The notes below the pieces were generated by a model. It searched no databases, was not told where the DNA came from, and worked only from the letters and a program-made list of their open reading frames with translations. Of a stretch of 31,622 nt of DNA, positions 5,595 through 13,158 are shown in pieces. How positions within the stretch are numbered: position 1 is the stretch's first letter; each line of letters opens with the position of its first letter. The DNA lies in NCBI GenBank assembly GCA_044356305.1, contig JBIKWM010000035.1, positions 1 to 31,622 of the forward strand, written 5' to 3'. Source of the stretch: JBIKWM01 sp044356305. GTDB lineage: Bacteria > Bacteroidota > Bacteroidia > UBA10329. The position numbers were made by a program, and so were the translations under genes.

Positions 5595-8288
5595 TTGACT
5601 GACGAAGAGGAACATATCATCCCCGAAGGCGAGGGAGGCGACAGCGCTGACGACCTGCAAGGCAACGGCCCTGCGGGGATCATTGCGGTGAGCGGCATGT
5701 ACAAGGACTGGTTCCTTGACTATGCCAGCTATGTGATCCTGGAGCGTGCCGTGCCCGCCATGGAAGACGGCCTCAAGCCCGTGCAGCGCAGGATACTGCA
5801 CAGCATGTGGGAGCTGGAGGATGGCCGCTACAACAAGGTGGCCAACGTGATAGGCAACACCATGAAGTATCACCCGCACGGTGATGCTGCCATTGGCGAT
5901 GCGATGGTGGGTCTGGGCCAGAAGGACCTGCTCATTGACACCCAGGGTAACTGGGGCAACATACTCACTGGCGATGGCGCGGCTGCACCGCGTTATATAG
6001 AGGCGCGGTTGAGCAAGTTCGCGCTCGACATCCTGTTCAGCCCAAAGGTGACCGAATGGCAGCTGAGCTACGATGGTCGCAACAAGGAGCCGGTAACACT
6101 GCCTGTCAAGTTCCCGCTGCTGTTGGCGCAAGGTGTAGAGGGCATTGCGGTGGGCCTCAGCACCAAGATACTGCCCCACAATTTCATCGAGCTGATCGAT
6201 GCCAGCATAGCCTACCTCAAGGGTCGCAGGCTGCCCATTCTGCCCGATTTCCCAACGGGCGGCCTGGCCGATTTCACTGAATACAACGAAGGTCAGCGCG
6301 GGGGCAGGGTGCGTGTGCGGGCCCGCATAAGCCAGACAGACAAGAAGACCCTCACCATCACCGAGATCCCGTTCGGCACCACCACCACCAGCCTTATTGA
6401 GAGCATTGTGAAGGCCACTGACAAGGGCAAGATCAAGATCAAGAAGGTGGAGGACAACACGGCCGAACATGTGGAGATCATTGTTCATCTGGTGCCCGGC
6501 ATCTCGCCCGATAAGACCATTGATGCGCTCTATGCATTCACCGACTGTGAGATAAGCATATCGCCCAATGCGTGTGTGATACAGGGCGAGCGGCCGCTGT
6601 TCACATCGGTCAATCATATCCTCGAGACCTGTACCGATCAGACCCGCGAGATACTGAAAAAGGAACTCGAGATCAGGCTGCACGAGTTGCAGGAGCAATG
6701 GCATTTCGCATCGCTCGAGAAGATCTTTATCGAGAACCGGATCTATCGCGACATTGAGGAAGAGAGCACGTGGGACGGTGTGATCGCGGCCATTGACAAG
6801 GGCCTGAAGCCGCATACCAAACACCTGCTCCGTGCTGTTACTGTTGAGGATATAACCCGACTCACTGAGATCAGGATCAAGCGCATATCGCGGTTCGACA
6901 TCAACAAGGCCGAAGAGGAACTGCGGGCCCTTGAGGAGAAGATCGCTGAGGTGCGGCACCACTTGGCCAACCTGACCGAATACACCATTGACTGGTACAA
7001 AGGCCTAAAGGAGAAATACGGAAAGGGCCGTGAGCGCAAGACCGAGATCCGCAACTTCGAGAACATTCAGGCGGCCCGTGTGGCCGTGGCCAATGAGAAG
7101 CTGTATGTGAACCGCGAGGAGGGCTTTGTGGGCTATGGCCTGCGCAAGGACGAGTATGTGTGCGATTGCTCGGACATTGACGACATCATCGTATTCATGC
7201 GCAACGGCAACATGAAGGTGGTGAAGGTGGCCGACAAGGTGTTTGTAGGCAAGGACATCATTCACGTGGCGGTGTTTCAGAAGAACGACAACCGCACCAT
7301 CTACAACTATGTGTACCGCGATGGCAAGCACGGGGCCAACTACGTGAAGCGCTTTGCTGTGACCGGTGTGACGCGCGACAAGGACTACGACCTGACCAAT
7401 GAGACGGCCAACAGCGAGGTGCTGTGGTTCAGTGCCAATCCCAATGGCGAGGCCGAGGTGATAACGGTGCAGCACAAGGTGCTGGCCAAGATCCGCAACA
7501 TCCGTTTTGATTTCGATTTTGCCACCCTGGCCATCAAAGGCCGGGCGAGCAAGGGCAACACCCTCACCAAGTACCCCATTCACAAGATCCTGCAGAAGGA
7601 AAAGGGTCTGAGCACGCTCGGGGCACGCAAGATCTGGTTCGATGACAGCGTGTCGCGCCTCAATGCCGAGGGCCGCGGTCAGTTGCTGGGTGAATTCAGA
7701 CCCACTGACCGGATCCTTACGCTGATGCAGAGCGGTGACTACCGCCTTACCGGTTTTGACCTCGACACCCACTTTGATGAGGACATGCTCATCATTGAGA
7801 AATGGAACCCCAAGAAGCCGGTGACCGCCATCTATTGGGAAGATGAGAAGAAGCAGTTCAACGTGAAACGCTTTCTGCTTGAACCGACCGATAAGAAGAC
7901 ATCTGTGCTGCCCGAGGGCGAGGGCAACAGGTTGGAACTGTTTGCAACCGACCACCGGCCGCAGATCAAGATATCGTTCCGCAAGGAGAAAGGCCGCGAC
8001 CGTGTGGAGGATGAGGTGATAGACCTTGAGGCATTTATTGATGTGAAAGGCCTGAAGGCAAAGGGCAACCGCCTCACAGCCCAGAGTGTGAACACCATCG
8101 ACCTGCTTGAACCGTTGCCTTACGAGGAGGTAGAGGAAGTCCAAGGCCCACCCACCACCGACAGTCCCGGCCCGTCAGGTGCTGCCAATGCTGTTGAGGT
8201 CAGAAACGAAGGGCCCGTGCAGGTTGAGTGGGAGTTGAAACGCCCCGAGGACGGTGGCGAGGGGCCTGTTCAGTTGGATCTGTTCTGA
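5595..8288 (+). CDS. parC: DNA topoisomerase IV (gyrase-like) subunit A
   Basis: This subunit cuts and rejoins DNA in a type IIA topoisomerase that separates replicated chromosomes. The 897-residue protein has the winged-helix/tower core from about residue 35 (DWFLDYASYVILERAVPA, then DGLKPVQRRIL), the YHPHGDAAIGDAMV region, and the catalytic tyrosine in GDGAAAPRYIEARLS (Tyr134). A long C-terminal region follows, ending in a Pro/Gly/Glu-rich tail and QLDLF. I chose TTG 5595 because the frame is closed by TGA at 5577, the TTG follows a purine-rich GAGGGAGGCAGG, and the acidic lead MTDEEE is typical; the next start, ATG 5697, would cut into the core. The quinolone-determining region has Ala-Ala (98-99) and no serine. 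No parE lies beside it. Assignment to topo IV rather than GyrA rests on the overall Bacteroidota-like pattern. Confidence 0.94.
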   Translation: MTDEEEHIIPEGEGGDSADDLQGNGPAGIIAVSGMYKDWFLDYASYVILERAVPAMEDGLKPVQRRILHSMWELEDGRYNKVANVIGNTMKYHPHGDAAIGDAMVGLGQKDLLIDTQGNWGNILTGDGAAAPRYIEARLSKFALDILFSPKVTEWQLSYDGRNKEPVTLPVKFPLLLAQGVEGIAVGLSTKILPHNFIELIDASIAYLKGRRLPILPDFPTGGLADFTEYNEGQRGGRVRVRARISQTDKKTLTITEIPFGTTTTSLIESIVKATDKGKIKIKKVEDNTAEHVEIIVHLVPGISPDKTIDALYAFTDCEISISPNACVIQGERPLFTSVNHILETCTDQTREILKKELEIRLHELQEQWHFASLEKIFIENRIYRDIEEESTWDGVIAAIDKGLKPHTKHLLRAVTVEDITRLTEIRIKRISRFDINKAEEELRALEEKIAEVRHHLANLTEYTIDWYKGLKEKYGKGRERKTEIRNFENIQAARVAVANEKLYVNREEGFVGYGLRKDEYVCDCSDIDDIIVFMRNGNMKVVKVADKVFVGKDIIHVAVFQKNDNRTIYNYVYRDGKHGANYVKRFAVTGVTRDKDYDLTNETANSEVLWFSANPNGEAEVITVQHKVLAKIRNIRFDFDFATLAIKGRASKGNTLTKYPIHKILQKEKGLSTLGARKIWFDDSVSRLNAEGRGQLLGEFRPTDRILTLMQSGDYRLTGFDLDTHFDEDMLIIEKWNPKKPVTAIYWEDEKKQFNVKRFLLEPTDKKTSVLPEGEGNRLELFATDHRPQIKISFRKEKGRDRVEDEVIDLEAFIDVKGLKAKGNRLTAQSVNTIDLLEPLPYEEVEEVQGPPTTDSPGPSGAANAVEVRNEGPVQVEWELKRPEDGGEGPVQLDLF

Positions 8289-8340
8289 TTGCTCAGGAGC
8301 CTGGTTCAGAAAGGGCGGATATTTCAGATGAACGAGTACT

Positions 8341-8481
8341 TCACTTGATCCGCCTGAGCACCACTGATGCCTGTACGCGGCTCTCGTTCATGTTGCTACC
8401 GTTCTTGGCGTCAAAGTCCCAACTTCTATAGCCCGAACTCATGGTGTAGGAGTATATGGGTGCATATTCTGATATTTTTGT
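8341..8481 (-). pseudogene. Possible C-terminal gene fragment, unknown family
   Basis: On the minus strand, about 46 codons are open and end at a TGA (8341-8343). The translation contains YSYTMSSGYRSWDFDAKNG followed by NESRVQASVVLRRIK. It reads like a real protein end: composition is balanced, with aromatic and charged residues. An in-frame ATG is at 8442. It faintly recalls C-terminal ends of tail-fibre/collar-type proteins, but I cannot name a family. It could also be chance, as it lies in a 244-bp gap between parC and the DinB gene. Confidence 0.2.
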
Positions 8482-8532
8482 TCAGACAAATCTATCCATC
8501 ACCCTTGATTTAGCTCCATCACCGGTACAATC

Positions 8533-9036
8533 ATGAGCCTCAGTAAACTCACTTCAAATTACGTTGATTATAATGCATGGGCCAATACCCGTCTGGTGCA
8601 TTGGTTGATGGACCAACCTGTGGATCAGATGTATGCCGAGGTGGAATCAAGCTTCCGGAGCTTAGACCTCACCTTGCAGCACATGTTGCGCACCCAGCGT
8701 TTCTGGACAGCCTTTGTCATGCAGCAGGACTTGTCTGGGTTCAATTGGGCAGTGCGCAAGGGCGATGCGGCCAATGTGATGGCGGAGCTTGTGTCGCAGT
8801 CTGACGGGATGAGGACACAGTTCGGACAATTCAGCGAGGCTGACCTGTCAACCGAACTGAGCCTCGACATGCCATGGGCCAAGAACCGACTGTGCCGATA
8901 TGAATACATCATACATGTGGTGAATCACAGCACATTTCATCGCGGACAGATAGTGACCATGGCCCGTGGTCTGGGCCTGGTACATGGCATTCCGGCCACC
9001 GACTACAACATCTACAACTGCCTTAGGTCAGACTGA
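8533..9036 (+). CDS. DinB-family putative metalloprotein
   Basis: The 167-residue product is a DinB/YfiT-like four-helix bundle protein. The family binds a divalent metal by three histidines, and some members are thiol transferases; the substrate here is unknown. The metal triad appears intact: His50 in LTLQHMLRTQRFW, and His132 and His136 in HVVNHSTFHRGQI. The N-terminal YVDYNAWANTRL motif is also typical. Length fits the family. The start at ATG 8533 gives a full first helix. It is transcribed towards the YCII gene, with a hairpin between the two. The function is likely cytosolic, possibly detoxification or stress-related, which is an inference. Confidence 0.9.
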   Translation: MSLSKLTSNYVDYNAWANTRLVHWLMDQPVDQMYAEVESSFRSLDLTLQHMLRTQRFWTAFVMQQDLSGFNWAVRKGDAANVMAELVSQSDGMRTQFGQFSEADLSTELSLDMPWAKNRLCRYEYIIHVVNHSTFHRGQIVTMARGLGLVHGIPATDYNIYNCLRSD

Positions 9037-9040
9037 CCGT

Positions 9041-9067
9041 TAAAGGCCCAGGTAAAATGGGCCTCTT
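9041..9067. terminator. Possible terminator between convergent genes
   Basis: A 6-bp stem GGCCCA (9045-9050) / TGGGCC (9058-9063) with a 7-base loop lies just after the DinB stop and is followed by TCTT. The T-run is weak. It lies between two convergent genes, which suits a terminator. Confidence 0.45.
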
Positions 9068-9104
9068 GAAGCATCAATTCGGGAAGTGGCTTAGAAGATG
9101 GGAG

Positions 9105-9581
9105 TCAATGCTCTTTGCGCCAGATGCGGTCGTGCGCATCGAGATACTCGGGTAATGCAGCCGACCCATACCAAGGGTGAAGCTCAGCCTTTAAAAGGCC
9201 AGAGCTGATGGCCGGATCAGTGAGCACCAGCTTCTCGGCCTCGGCCACGGTGGACACATTGAGGATGAACAGGCCACGCAATCCATCGGTGTTGCGCCCG
9301 AACGGACCCGCCACCACCAGAAGACCTTCTTCGGAGAGCCGACCGATATTGGCCATGTGCCCTGCGAAACAACTGTCAATGAAAGCTTTGTCGGTGGTCT
9401 TGTTCTCGCCCGTGCGCAACATGGCAAACACGTACATCTTCATGCCGTAGTCATCGGCACCCAGTCGTGTGGCCAGAGCCGTATCGAGCCTCGGATTTGG
9501 GTTCTGGGCAATCAGGCCAGAGCTGATGCTGAGCAAACAGAAGGAGACGCAACAAATCTTCAATGTGACCTTGAGAATCAT
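9105..9581 (-). CDS. Exported YCII-related domain protein
   Basis: The 158-residue protein has an N-terminal signal peptide (MILKVTLKICCVSFCLLSIS, then SGLIAQ) and one YCII-like ferredoxin-fold domain at about residues 45-145. Signatures include YVFAMLRTGEN, GHMANIGRLSEEGLLVVAGPF and the turn GLRGLFILNV. YCII domains are usually cytosolic and poorly characterised, so an exported form is noteworthy. I chose ATG 9581 because the signal begins there; in-frame alternatives lie upstream at 9602 and 9629. The SRPBCC gene is upstream on the same strand, about 75 bp away, so they may be cotranscribed. The enzymatic role is unknown. Confidence 0.82.
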   Translation of the reverse strand: MILKVTLKICCVSFCLLSISSGLIAQNPNPRLDTALATRLGADDYGMKMYVFAMLRTGENKTTDKAFIDSCFAGHMANIGRLSEEGLLVVAGPFGRNTDGLRGLFILNVSTVAEAEKLVLTDPAISSGLLKAELHPWYGSAALPEYLDAHDRIWRKEH

Positions 9582-9657
9582 TTTACCGTCAATCATTGTC
9601 ATTGGATTAGAGAGACTTGCCGCGCCCAATAAACCTGGGGTCAGCCGACCAAGGTGC

Positions 9658-10116
9658 TCATTTCTCGCAAAGTTCCTTCAAACGGAGCAGAGCATTGGGC
9701 CATGTCGCATTGAAATAGCCGATGAAATCTGCCACGGCATCTATCTCAACCAGCACTGTGGTGGTATTTCCCTTTTGGGTCAATGTGTAATTCTCAAGTC
9801 CACCGGCCCACGGCTCTACCTCGGCACCGGTCAGCACTTCCTCCTTCCCTTTCAACATGCCTAAATGACGGATCGAAACGAACGAATCGGGCACCAGATC
9901 CGCTATTTCAGAGACCATCCCACCTCGGTTACCGTGTTCGTCCGTACCAACGAAGTGCATCTTTCCGCCTTTTGTCCATCGGCCCTCGTAGGTCGATGTG
10001 GGATTGAACTCGGCTGTCCACCTCTGGTACGTGCCTTTGTCTGTGAGGCCCAGCATACGGTCAAACACCATATTGGCCGTGGCAGCAATGTCAATGGAGA
10101 ATGTCAGGCGTTCCAT
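9658..10116 (-). CDS. SRPBCC (AHSA1/Bet v1-like) domain protein
   Basis: The 152-residue product fits the SRPBCC helix-grip fold, which binds small hydrophobic ligands or acts as a co-chaperone-like module. The pattern is visible: an N-terminal beta-strand with FSIDIAATANMVFDRML, then YQRWTAEFNPTS, a glycine-rich hairpin EGRWTKGGKMHFV, a segment ending MVSEIADLVPDSFVSI, and a C-terminal helix FNATWPNALLRLKELCEK. There is no signal peptide. It is 11 bp downstream of the Fn3-like lipoprotein gene and upstream of the YCII gene on the same strand, so the three may form one transcript. The ligand cannot be deduced. Confidence 0.85.
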   Translation of the reverse strand: MERLTFSIDIAATANMVFDRMLGLTDKGTYQRWTAEFNPTSTYEGRWTKGGKMHFVGTDEHGNRGGMVSEIADLVPDSFVSIRHLGMLKGKEEVLTGAEVEPWAGGLENYTLTQKGNTTTVLVEIDAVADFIGYFNATWPNALLRLKELCEK

Positions 10117-10127
10117 GATCTATGCAC

Positions 10128-10760
10128 TTAAGGGTAAAAGAAACTGTTGGCACTGCTCCAAGCGCTGAAATCCTGTCCGCCACAGTTGGCTCTCAAGTAA
10201 AAATCGTACACCGTGCCATGGGTGGGTGGGGTTATCGTGAAGCTCTCGGTCGGATTGGTGACCCTTGTTCCCGAACCCAAAGTGAATCCGGTAGTGCCGT
10301 ATTCAATCTCGAAGTAATCAGCATCGTACTGAATACAGTATACGTTGACATAGTTTGGAAAAATTGTGGTTCCGATACTTGAAGGCACCTGGCAGTTGCC
10401 GCTAAGTCCGCCCGAGATAAGGAAACTCTGGGCCGTGCTCCAATCGCTCCACGAGGTGCCACCGCAGTTACCACGTATGTAAATGTCGTAAGTGCCATTG
10501 TTGAGCGTGCCGAGTGTGTGGCTCTGGTTGATACTCACCACCGTGCCACTGCCCAATGAGAATCCGTTGGCCCCATACTGCACCTCAAAGAAACCCTGCG
10601 TGCCATTGGGTGTCACATTCAGGTAGGCATAGCCTTGATCGGTATTGATCAGCAGGCTGGGTGTACCGCAAGGGTTGGTGGTATCCTCCTCTTCCGGAGT
10701 GCAGGACACGACAAGGCAGGCAATGGCCGCCAAATGCAGAAAGGACCGAAGGGTGAACAT
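10128..10760 (-). CDS. Lipoprotein with two fibronectin-III-like repeats
   Basis: This 210-residue protein has a lipoprotein signal (MFTLRSFLHLAAIACLVVSC, lipobox VVSC, lipidated Cys20) followed by an acidic linker TPEEEDTTN. Two repeats follow at about residues 33-117 and 123-208. Each contains a version of FEIEYGTTGFTLGSGT and a version of YDFYLRANCGG, then WSAWSS-type residues and SF, as in Fn3-like modules of Bacteroidota surface proteins. It probably acts at the cell surface in binding or adhesion; no catalytic motif is visible. It is divergent from the rhodanese pair, with 274 bp between. Confidence 0.78.
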   Translation of the reverse strand: MFTLRSFLHLAAIACLVVSCTPEEEDTTNPCGTPSLLINTDQGYAYLNVTPNGTQGFFEVQYGANGFSLGSGTVVSINQSHTLGTLNNGTYDIYIRGNCGGTSWSDWSTAQSFLISGGLSGNCQVPSSIGTTIFPNYVNVYCIQYDADYFEIEYGTTGFTLGSGTRVTNPTESFTITPPTHGTVYDFYLRANCGGQDFSAWSSANSFFYP

Positions 10761-11007
10761 CTGTGATGCAATTTGATAGATGGGAAGACAATGATAAGGT
10801 ATCGGGCCGATGTGTGCGGTGGCAGCAAGCCTGGCATGGCAAGAAACAATGAGGAATCAGGGGATAGACCATCTGTGGCGAATAATCCGATATCTGCCCC
10901 AGCGACCCGTTCCGTGTGCATCCGTTGGCCGGATTTGCATAGATCAACCTATGACATGGAGCCCGAGCTGCGTGATAAATGTCGCAACATCGCATTTTTC
11001 GCTCCGA

Positions 11008-11015
11008 TAGGTTTG
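11008..11015 (+). promoter_or_regulatory. TAnnTTTG -7 element for rhodanese genes
   Basis: TAGGTTTG matches the Bacteroidota -7 consensus TAnnTTTG and lies 19 bp before the ATG at 11035. No clear -33 TTG is seen. Confidence 0.45.
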
Positions 11016-11034
11016 CGGCCTCAAACAACCAGAC

Positions 11035-11319
11035 ATGAACATAGAAGAGAGCATTGCCAAAGGCGAATTCACTGTGGTGGACGTACGCACACGGGGCGAA
11101 TTCATGGGCGGACACGTGGCCGGGTCCATCAACATTCCATTGAACGAGGTGATGGACCGCCTCGATGAGCTGAAGGCGCTTAAACAGCCACTCGTGCTCT
11201 GCTGCGCCAGTGGCGGCCGCAGCGGTCAGGCTGAGTATTTTCTGTCAAATCAGGGCATTGCCTGCACCAACGGAGGGACGTGGTATGAAGTGAACAACCT
11301 GACCGCCCAACACGCCTGA
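11035..11319 (+). CDS. Single-domain rhodanese-like protein (copy 1)
   Basis: The 94-residue protein is a single rhodanese domain. The family moves sulfane sulfur through a persulfide on an active-site cysteine. The key motifs are VVDVRTRGEFMGGHVAGSIN near residues 14-33 and the active loop CCASGGRS near 57-64, of which the second Cys is the expected catalytic residue. There is no signal peptide, so it is probably cytosolic. A second rhodanese gene starts 3 bp after its stop with similar signatures, suggesting an old tandem duplication and cotranscription. The actual sulfur acceptor is unknown. Confidence 0.92.
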   Translation: MNIEESIAKGEFTVVDVRTRGEFMGGHVAGSINIPLNEVMDRLDELKALKQPLVLCCASGGRSGQAEYFLSNQGIACTNGGTWYEVNNLTAQHA

Positions 11320-11322
11320 GCC

Positions 11323-11640
11323 ATGATAGACACATTGAAAAAGCTGTTCGGCATGGGCCCATCAGTGGATCTGGCCCAGAAGGTGAAAGACGGTGCCATC
11401 ATCGTAGATGTGCGCACCAAGGGCGAATTTGCAGGTGGGCACATCAAAGGATCAGTGAACATTCCCCTCGATGGACTTGCAGCCAACCTGAATAAACTGA
11501 AAGACAAGAACAGACCGGTTATCACCTGCTGTGCATCGGGCATGCGCAGTGCATCGGCTGCTTCGCTGCTGCGCTCAAGGGGCTATACCGATGTGCACAA
11601 TGGGGGCGGCTGGGCCAGTCTGAGCAACAGGCTGGGCTGA
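11323..11640 (+). CDS. Single-domain rhodanese-like protein (copy 2)
   Basis: This 105-residue rhodanese follows copy 1 with a 3-bp gap. It carries IIVDVRTKGEFAGGHIKGSV and the active loop CCASGMRS, so the catalytic cysteine is intact. Its N-terminal extension, MIDTLKKLFGMGPS, is amphipathic and absent from copy 1, and may be a docking or membrane-contact helix. The C-terminus HNGGGWASLSNRL is typical of the short class. It ends next to the stop of the convergent permease gene, with no space between. The two copies share motifs but differ in the residue after the active-site glycine, so specificity may differ. Confidence 0.92.
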   Translation: MIDTLKKLFGMGPSVDLAQKVKDGAIIVDVRTKGEFAGGHIKGSVNIPLDGLAANLNKLKDKNRPVITCCASGMRSASAASLLRSRGYTDVHNGGGWASLSNRLG

Positions 11641-12963
11641 TCAACCTTTTCTGCGGTACACCACCACATATGCTATGTACGATACGGCCAACAGGCCCGC
11701 GTAAACCAGCGCGATGCGGTGATTGAACCAGGCCATGGACATCAGCGCCACAACGGCTATGCCGAGGGCCAGCATGGGAGCTATGGGATAGAACGGCACC
11801 TTGAAGGGCCTTGGCATGTCAGGTTCTGATTGGCGCAGCCGTATCAGGCTCACCATGCTGATGATGTAGAGCGTGATGGCCCCGAAGCATGCTATGGTGA
11901 TGATGTCGGCCGTCTTTCCGGTGATCAGGGCCAGAATCCCGATCAACATATTGGCGATAAGGGCATTTGCAGGCGTGTGGAACCTTGGGTGCACCTTGCC
12001 GAGCAGGGCAGGGGCCATGCCTACACGCCCAAACTCGAACGTGGCCCGCCCTGCTGCCAGTATGATGCCATGAAACGAGGCCACCAGCCCCAGCAGACCT
12101 ATGCTGACCAGCAAGTGATACATGAGGCCAGAGTTGCCCACAATGTGCGAAAGGGCCAAGGGTAGGGGAGAGTCGCTGGCTGTGCCATCGGCATTGAACA
12201 CGATGGCCTCCCAGCCGGCCACTCCCACCGAACTGACGAATGTGAGGATGCACAGCACGATGAGCGTGAGTATGGCCGACCCGAACCCGATGAGCACGTT
12301 GCGCTGCGGATTGACAGTCTCCTCGGCCACATTGGCCACGCCCTCAATGGCCAGAAAGAACCAGATGGCGAAGGGTACGGCTGCGAATATGCCCGCATAG
12401 CCATTGGGCAGTGCATTTGCGCTCAGATTGGCCCATTCAAAATGGGGCAGGGTGAGCCCGCTGAACAGGAGCAACTCTGCCACAGCCAGAATGGTGATGA
12501 TCAGTTCAAAGGTGGCAGCGGCCTTCACACCCAGTATGTTGAGGGTTGTGAACAGCAGGTAGGCTATGATGCCTATCAGGGTGGCATCGCCTCCGGTGAG
12601 CAGACCGAAATACGCCCCTATTGCGGCCGCAATGGCAGGGGGCGCGAAGACAAACTCGATGATCTGCGCCCACCCGGCCACAAAACCCCAGTTGCGGCCC
12701 AGGGCACGGTCGGCATAGTCAAATGCGCCACCGGCCTTGGGTATGGCGCAGGCCAGCTCGGTATAACTGAACGTGAAGCACAGGTACATGACAACTATGA
12801 ATCCTGTGGCTACGGCAAGGCCCAAGGTGCCACCCTCGCGCAATCCGAGGTTCCACCCGAAGTACATGCCCGAAATGACATATCCGACCCCGAGGCCCCA
12901 GAGCATCAAAGGGCCAAGGGTACGCTCCAGCTTGGGTTGCGTAGGGTGCTGTGTGTCGCTCAT
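11641..12963 (-). CDS. APC-family permease, ethanolamine-permease type
   Basis: The 440-residue product is an inner-membrane APC-superfamily transporter with about 12 hydrophobic segments. The N-terminal signature LGPLMLWGLGVGYVISGMYF followed by GWNLGL closely matches the ethanolamine permease subgroup, as do TFSYTELACAIPKAGGAFDYA and IEFVFAPPAIAAAIGAYF. That substrate is a family-based inference. I start it at ATG 12963; a GTG at 12966 directly precedes it. No ethanolamine ammonia-lyase gene is in the window. The stop abuts the rhodanese stop, so the two units are convergent. TACTTTCG, six bases upstream of the 12966 GTG, is a one-mismatch -7 element. Confidence 0.9.
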   Translation of the reverse strand: MSDTQHPTQPKLERTLGPLMLWGLGVGYVISGMYFGWNLGLREGGTLGLAVATGFIVVMYLCFTFSYTELACAIPKAGGAFDYADRALGRNWGFVAGWAQIIEFVFAPPAIAAAIGAYFGLLTGGDATLIGIIAYLLFTTLNILGVKAAATFELIITILAVAELLLFSGLTLPHFEWANLSANALPNGYAGIFAAVPFAIWFFLAIEGVANVAEETVNPQRNVLIGFGSAILTLIVLCILTFVSSVGVAGWEAIVFNADGTASDSPLPLALSHIVGNSGLMYHLLVSIGLLGLVASFHGIILAAGRATFEFGRVGMAPALLGKVHPRFHTPANALIANMLIGILALITGKTADIITIACFGAITLYIISMVSLIRLRQSEPDMPRPFKVPFYPIAPMLALGIAVVALMSMAWFNHRIALVYAGLLAVSYIAYVVVYRRKG

Positions 12964-13158
12964 CACGAGCGAAAGTAGGTGCTGATGTGGGTCTACGGAA
13001 ATCCCTATCGTTCAGACTAAAATTGCAGTCAGAATAATAATAGCGGAGTTTTGGGAAAGGGTGATGTTATTGAATCAAAGCTTTATTTCACCTTGGGTCC
13101 AGAATTCCCATGGCTTCCGAAATTGATAAGAAGTGTCCGCCTGATTGTAGATTCATTG

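Noticed and set aside
5487..6962. 491-codon minus-strand ORF opposite parC
   Set aside because: It lies antisense to the conserved ParC core with catalytic motifs on the plus strand; the long open frame is a codon-bias artefact.
7005..8144. 379-codon minus-strand ORF opposite the parC C-terminal region
   Set aside because: No recognisable domain and fully antisense to a confident gene.
10773..11168. 131-codon plus-strand ORF upstream of the rhodaneses
   Set aside because: It overlaps the rhodanese start in another frame and has no protein-like signature.
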